Assembly: GCA_947561585.1 (NCBI GenBank)
Contig: CANNZV010000863.1
Coordinates: 144,150-208,149, forward strand
Direction: 5' to 3'
DNA from: Caprella mutica
Lineage: Eukaryota; Arthropoda; Malacostraca; Amphipoda; Caprellidae
Length of the DNA stretch: 64,000 nucleotides
Shown: piece by piece, positions 60,929 through 64,000 of the stretch
Layout: each line of letters opens with the position of its first letter
How positions within the stretch are numbered: position 1 is the first letter of the stretch
Position numbers and translations under genes: made by a program
The notes under the pieces: generated by a model
Database searches by the model: none
Told to the model about the DNA's origin: nothing
Seen by the model: only the letters and a program-made list of their open reading frames with translations

Positions 60929-63064
60929 TCACACAACAGTATGAGGCATCAAGAGAGCTACAAAGCTTCCTAATGTTTTTCTGTTTGGAAGGAGCATCAT
61001 TTTACCAAAAATATTCTTTGAAGATACCCATTTAGGAGTAGTCAATTTAGAAACTAAGTATATGCCGATAGAATCAGACTTAATAGGGGAATCAAAGAAA
61101 GATACTTTAGTATGGAACAAAGAAACAAGAAGTTTAATTTTTCTTTCAGATAAATGGATTCCCATCAAAATAGCAATGTCCCCTCCTTTCAGTTGAATAC
61201 AACTGTCTGAAGTTTTATCACTTATGCTTATTTTGATGCTACTTCCAATTGGCATAGTTAATTGTCTGAAACAATGTACTGATTTATTTACATGGCTACA
61301 CTTCATTGATCTAGATGGATTGAATTTTCTTTCACGAGGCTCAGAAATATTCATATTTTGTCTTGTTATGTGAGGAATAATTTGTTGTAACGGTTTAAAA
61401 CCATTCCTTACAGCACCTTTCACATGTACTCCCAAATAAGATTCAAAACAAAAGCAGCTAACCAAGTTTAAGTTTCCATAAACTTTATAATCATCTATGA
61501 GGTGTATCATACAATGAACATTATAGGAAACAAAGGATTTCCCATATAATTTGGAAGAAGAAGAAACAAAGTCCTTCATCAAAGAGTCCATTAATTCCAA
61601 ATTCACTGTTTGGTCATCACTCAGAAAGAATTTCATTGCTATAGCAAACTTTAGATAATTTTGATACAATTCAGGGGCAATTAATTCTTCATTAGCCAAG
61701 AGGACAAATCCTATATAGCAAAGGAATAATCTATGTTCGCTTGCCTTCCAGTGACACAAATTTTTTATGCCTCCATCCAAAGTTCTGTTAAAATCAGAGG
61801 GTATGTGCTGCTGAATCTCATCTAAATTTACTTGCAAGTCTGCTTTCATTTTGGTGGACAAGTTAACATTTTTCCCTCTTTTGTTAAAAGTAGTCAATCT
61901 CAAAAGTATTCGTTTCATTGTTCCAATACATACGGAATGCATATAATCTAGAATGAAACCAGAAACCATAGGGAAATTTATCAACTCTAAGGGTGAATCA
62001 CCTTTGTGATGAATTTGGTGGGTCCTATTATTGAATGATTCATCAGTTCTTAGAGTATCAGTAACTCTAGGATATACAACAGACCCATGATATTCCCCAT
62101 GCTGGGTACATCTTTCACAACTTCCATATCCAGAATGACTAACAATATTTTTCAGTGATGCTCTGACAGGAGCATCACAGCAGAAAGCCTTCAGATTTAA
62201 TTTTACAGAACCATGTGCAGTATCTAATGGAGATTCAATATCACTGAAAAAAGCTTCAAGCAATTTGCTAGAGTCAGGAAAACCTGTGTGATTTACTTTA
62301 TTTGAACAATAAATACCAACACAAAATATATGATCATCAGAAAAATTCATTGCTTTTACCAATAATGGATAAGCTGTATACTTTATGGTATTGTTGAACA
62401 ATGGTATACCATCAATGTTGACTAGCAAATCCACTACTCTAACACAATTAGTATTTTGATTGATCAGTTTCATTATACCTGTTAACCAATTTGGGAAATG
62501 GATATATTCACCTCTGTCCATTGGTTGAACTATGTTTTGTTCTCTATCATACTTGAGCAGTGTTTTGACACTTTTGGGTAAAGAAGGAAAATTATTCCTT
62601 AACTCTACCAGTAACCTGTTCACTGACTCATGAGACACTTTTTTTTCCCTCTTTATCCATGTAGATAAAGATGTTTCAATTAAATGTGTGCAGTTCTCAG
62701 CAGAATAATGTACATTAGAAAAATTATCAGTTATTTCATCTTGATTATCACAGTGTAGCAAAGAAAAGGATCTTGATGAGTCATTTGAAGAGGTTTCTTT
62801 GATAGTACTTGAACTATTACTCATAGATTCATTATCAAGACAGGGCGAAGATCCAGAACTGTTTGAAGGAGACCTGTCAGGGTATTTGGATGTAACAATA
62901 GGTAATGCATCATTATTTGGAGATCGATCAGAATTATTTCTATTTGTAGACAATTCTTCAGGTGAAGATGCACCGTTTCTTGAATCAATTAGTTTCACTG
63001 TAATCAATCTTCTTCGTTTCTGTCGAGAAGACAATTCAGTGAAACTTTTTCTTTTTCTTGGCAT
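60929..63064 (-). CDS. Tnp2-like (En/Spm-CACTA type) transposase, intact 711 aa
   Basis: This is a single uninterrupted exon. The start MPRKRKSFTELSSRQKRRRL is basic and resembles the LS-RQKRRR start of animal Tnp2-like proteins. Residues 25-130 are Ser/Asn-rich and probably disordered. The core begins near residue 185 with YIHFPNWLTGIMKL. It then has LLVNIDGIPLFNN (Asp218), FCCDAPVRA (Asp297), SCERCTQHG (Cys316/Cys319, possible metal site), HHKGDSPL and ILDYMHSVCIGTMKRILL (Asp373). These match the Transposase_21/Tnp2 pattern as I remember it. The frame is intact, so it is either a recently active transposon gene or a domesticated one. The DUF4806-like gene follows 2.1 kb downstream on the same strand. 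No terminal inverted repeats were found by eye, and the right end may lie outside the window. Confidence 0.75.
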   Translation of the reverse strand: MPRKRKSFTELSSRQKRRRLITVKLIDSRNGASSPEELSTNRNNSDRSPNNDALPIVTSKYPDRSPSNSSGSSPCLDNESMSNSSSTIKETSSNDSSRSFSLLHCDNQDEITDNFSNVHYSAENCTHLIETSLSTWIKREKKVSHESVNRLLVELRNNFPSLPKSVKTLLKYDREQNIVQPMDRGEYIHFPNWLTGIMKLINQNTNCVRVVDLLVNIDGIPLFNNTIKYTAYPLLVKAMNFSDDHIFCVGIYCSNKVNHTGFPDSSKLLEAFFSDIESPLDTAHGSVKLNLKAFCCDAPVRASLKNIVSHSGYGSCERCTQHGEYHGSVVYPRVTDTLRTDESFNNRTHQIHHKGDSPLELINFPMVSGFILDYMHSVCIGTMKRILLRLTTFNKRGKNVNLSTKMKADLQVNLDEIQQHIPSDFNRTLDGGIKNLCHWKASEHRLFLCYIGFVLLANEELIAPELYQNYLKFAIAMKFFLSDDQTVNLELMDSLMKDFVSSSSKLYGKSFVSYNVHCMIHLIDDYKVYGNLNLVSCFCFESYLGVHVKGAVRNGFKPLQQIIPHITRQNMNISEPRERKFNPSRSMKCSHVNKSVHCFRQLTMPIGSSIKISISDKTSDSCIQLKGGDIAILMGIHLSERKIKLLVSLFHTKVSFFDSPIKSDSIGIYLVSKLTTPKWVSSKNIFGKMMLLPNRKTLGSFVALLMPHTVV

Positions 63065-63551
63065 GTTGTAATTATTTATAGAGAGAAAATAAATTGGTTT
63101 TCCAAGATAACTGAAATAAGGTAGTCACATTTAAGATATTAAAAATTATAACAATGACAACTAGGTGACCTAGGTTTACCAAGCTTGGAGACCAATTAAT
63201 TTTCTCACAACCTGGGCAACTTTCCTGCCATACTTAGAAATGACCATACGAGGGTGATTTATTTGTTATTCACATGTTTTACAACTTAATTCACCCCTCC
63301 AAAATTTTGCCACTTTTGATATTGTAGCTAATTCAATATTATTAAGAGAAAGTCCTGAGCTGATTGGAGACTTTGTGCATTTAGGTACTTTGAAACACAG
63401 GTTATTAACAAACACAAAAATGATACATATTCTACAGACTGGCTACAGCTTATACTTTATAGGCTATTTTTACATGTCACTTTCTCCAAGTCTCTGAAAC
63501 AAGGCATCTAGACATATGAACTCTGGTCACAGGTAATTTTAGGTAAATTAT
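63065..63551. other. Upstream region of the Tnp2-like gene
   Basis: There is no convincing coding exon or repeat. No CACTR-type terminus could be identified here. Confidence 0.45.
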
Positions 63552-63866
63552 GGCTCTAGGACCTTTCGTCAAAAAACACCTTCACCGCATTACACTTGAG
63601 CCGAAAAAAATGACAATTATTTACCTAAATAAGGTATACTTATTTTACAGTAAATAACAGTATAGACTATAGTATACATTTTTTCACTATTAAATCTAAC
63701 CAGAAGGGGACAAGCCTCCCCCCCCCCCCTCTAAAATAAAAACAGACCACTAACATAACTTTAGGTGGACAATATCTCTTCATATTTATAACGTATAGTG
63801 TTTTTTTACATTTTCGCCGAAAGTGGCGTGCGGCGGATGTGTTTTCGGCGAAAGGACTGGTCACCC
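63552..63866. mobile_element. Terminal-array element G, ~315 bp, with 7/8 TSD
   Basis: The flanks TAAATTAT (63544-63551) and TAAATTAC (63867-63874) differ at one base. The left end is GGCTCTAGGACCTTTCGTC and the right, reverse complemented, GGGTGACCAGTCCTTTCGCC. The right side has about three GCGAAA/GCGGATGTG units related to those of element A. It is the shortest family member and includes a poly-C run near 63719-63730. Confidence 0.75.
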
Positions 63867-64000
63867 TAAATTACAACCATAAACATTTTAAATTACCTAC
63901 ATTTATGAGGGTTTTGAACCTATGTAGTAGGTATGCTTTTTATTAGATAGTTTTTGTGGTTTGAAGTCAAAGTCAGTTGTGGGCTAAAATTTAACTTCTT

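Noticed and set aside
62799..63071. 90-codon plus-strand open frame
   Set aside because: It is antisense to the N-terminal low-complexity region of the Tnp2-like gene.

Overview
The window is AT-rich animal nuclear DNA with spliceosomal introns, secreted C-type-lectin genes, and many Tc1/mariner, hAT-like and LINE remnants. It has no operons and no recognised RNA genes. The gene types and repeat load suggest an invertebrate, most likely an arthropod, perhaps a parasitic copepod. That placement is a low-confidence guess from the style of the sequence.

The left three quarters (about 1-48000) is a tandem array of four related units, each carrying a minus-strand PAN/C-type-lectin-like gene. Gene copies lie at 3212-5081 (copy 1), 13335-18835 (copy 2), 26458-27730 (copy 3) and 41763-45300 (copy 4). 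Copies 1, 2 and 4 each assemble into four exons of exactly 136, 153, 177 and 251 bases, encoding 238 residues. Each has a signal peptide, a Cys-rich PAN/apple-like segment and a long-form C-type lectin domain. Copy 3 keeps exons 3 and 4 and has lost exons 1 and 2. Each copy has a 29-bp minisatellite (core AACTAGTAGAGTGTAATTC) just 3' of its stop codon, from 2-4 units up to about 40. Units 1 and 3 are close duplicates: 1-1104 matches 20741-21625, 1675-4645 matches 24873-27990, and 5545-8610 matches 34985-38650. Mobile elements inserted after duplication explain most of the length differences.

The right part (about 48000-64000) holds more mobile elements and two intact minus-strand genes. One is a five-exon DUF4806-like gene (55949-58846, 339 residues). 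The other is a single-exon 711-residue Tnp2-like (En/Spm-CACTA type) transposase (60929-63064). They may be the two genes of one transposon or a pair derived from one. An intron of the DUF4806 gene contains a palindrome of about 0.95 kb.

The most novel signal is a family of 0.3-1.6 kb elements with degenerate ~19-bp terminal inverted repeats (GGTTCTAGG-like) and 8-bp target-site duplications, perfect in four cases. Just inside each end is an inverted tandem array of 15-16-bp units. The unit sequence is private to each element but the same at both of its ends. Examples are 15606-16707, 22004-23572, 49689-50658, 53872-54643, 63552-63866 and probably 38987-40050.
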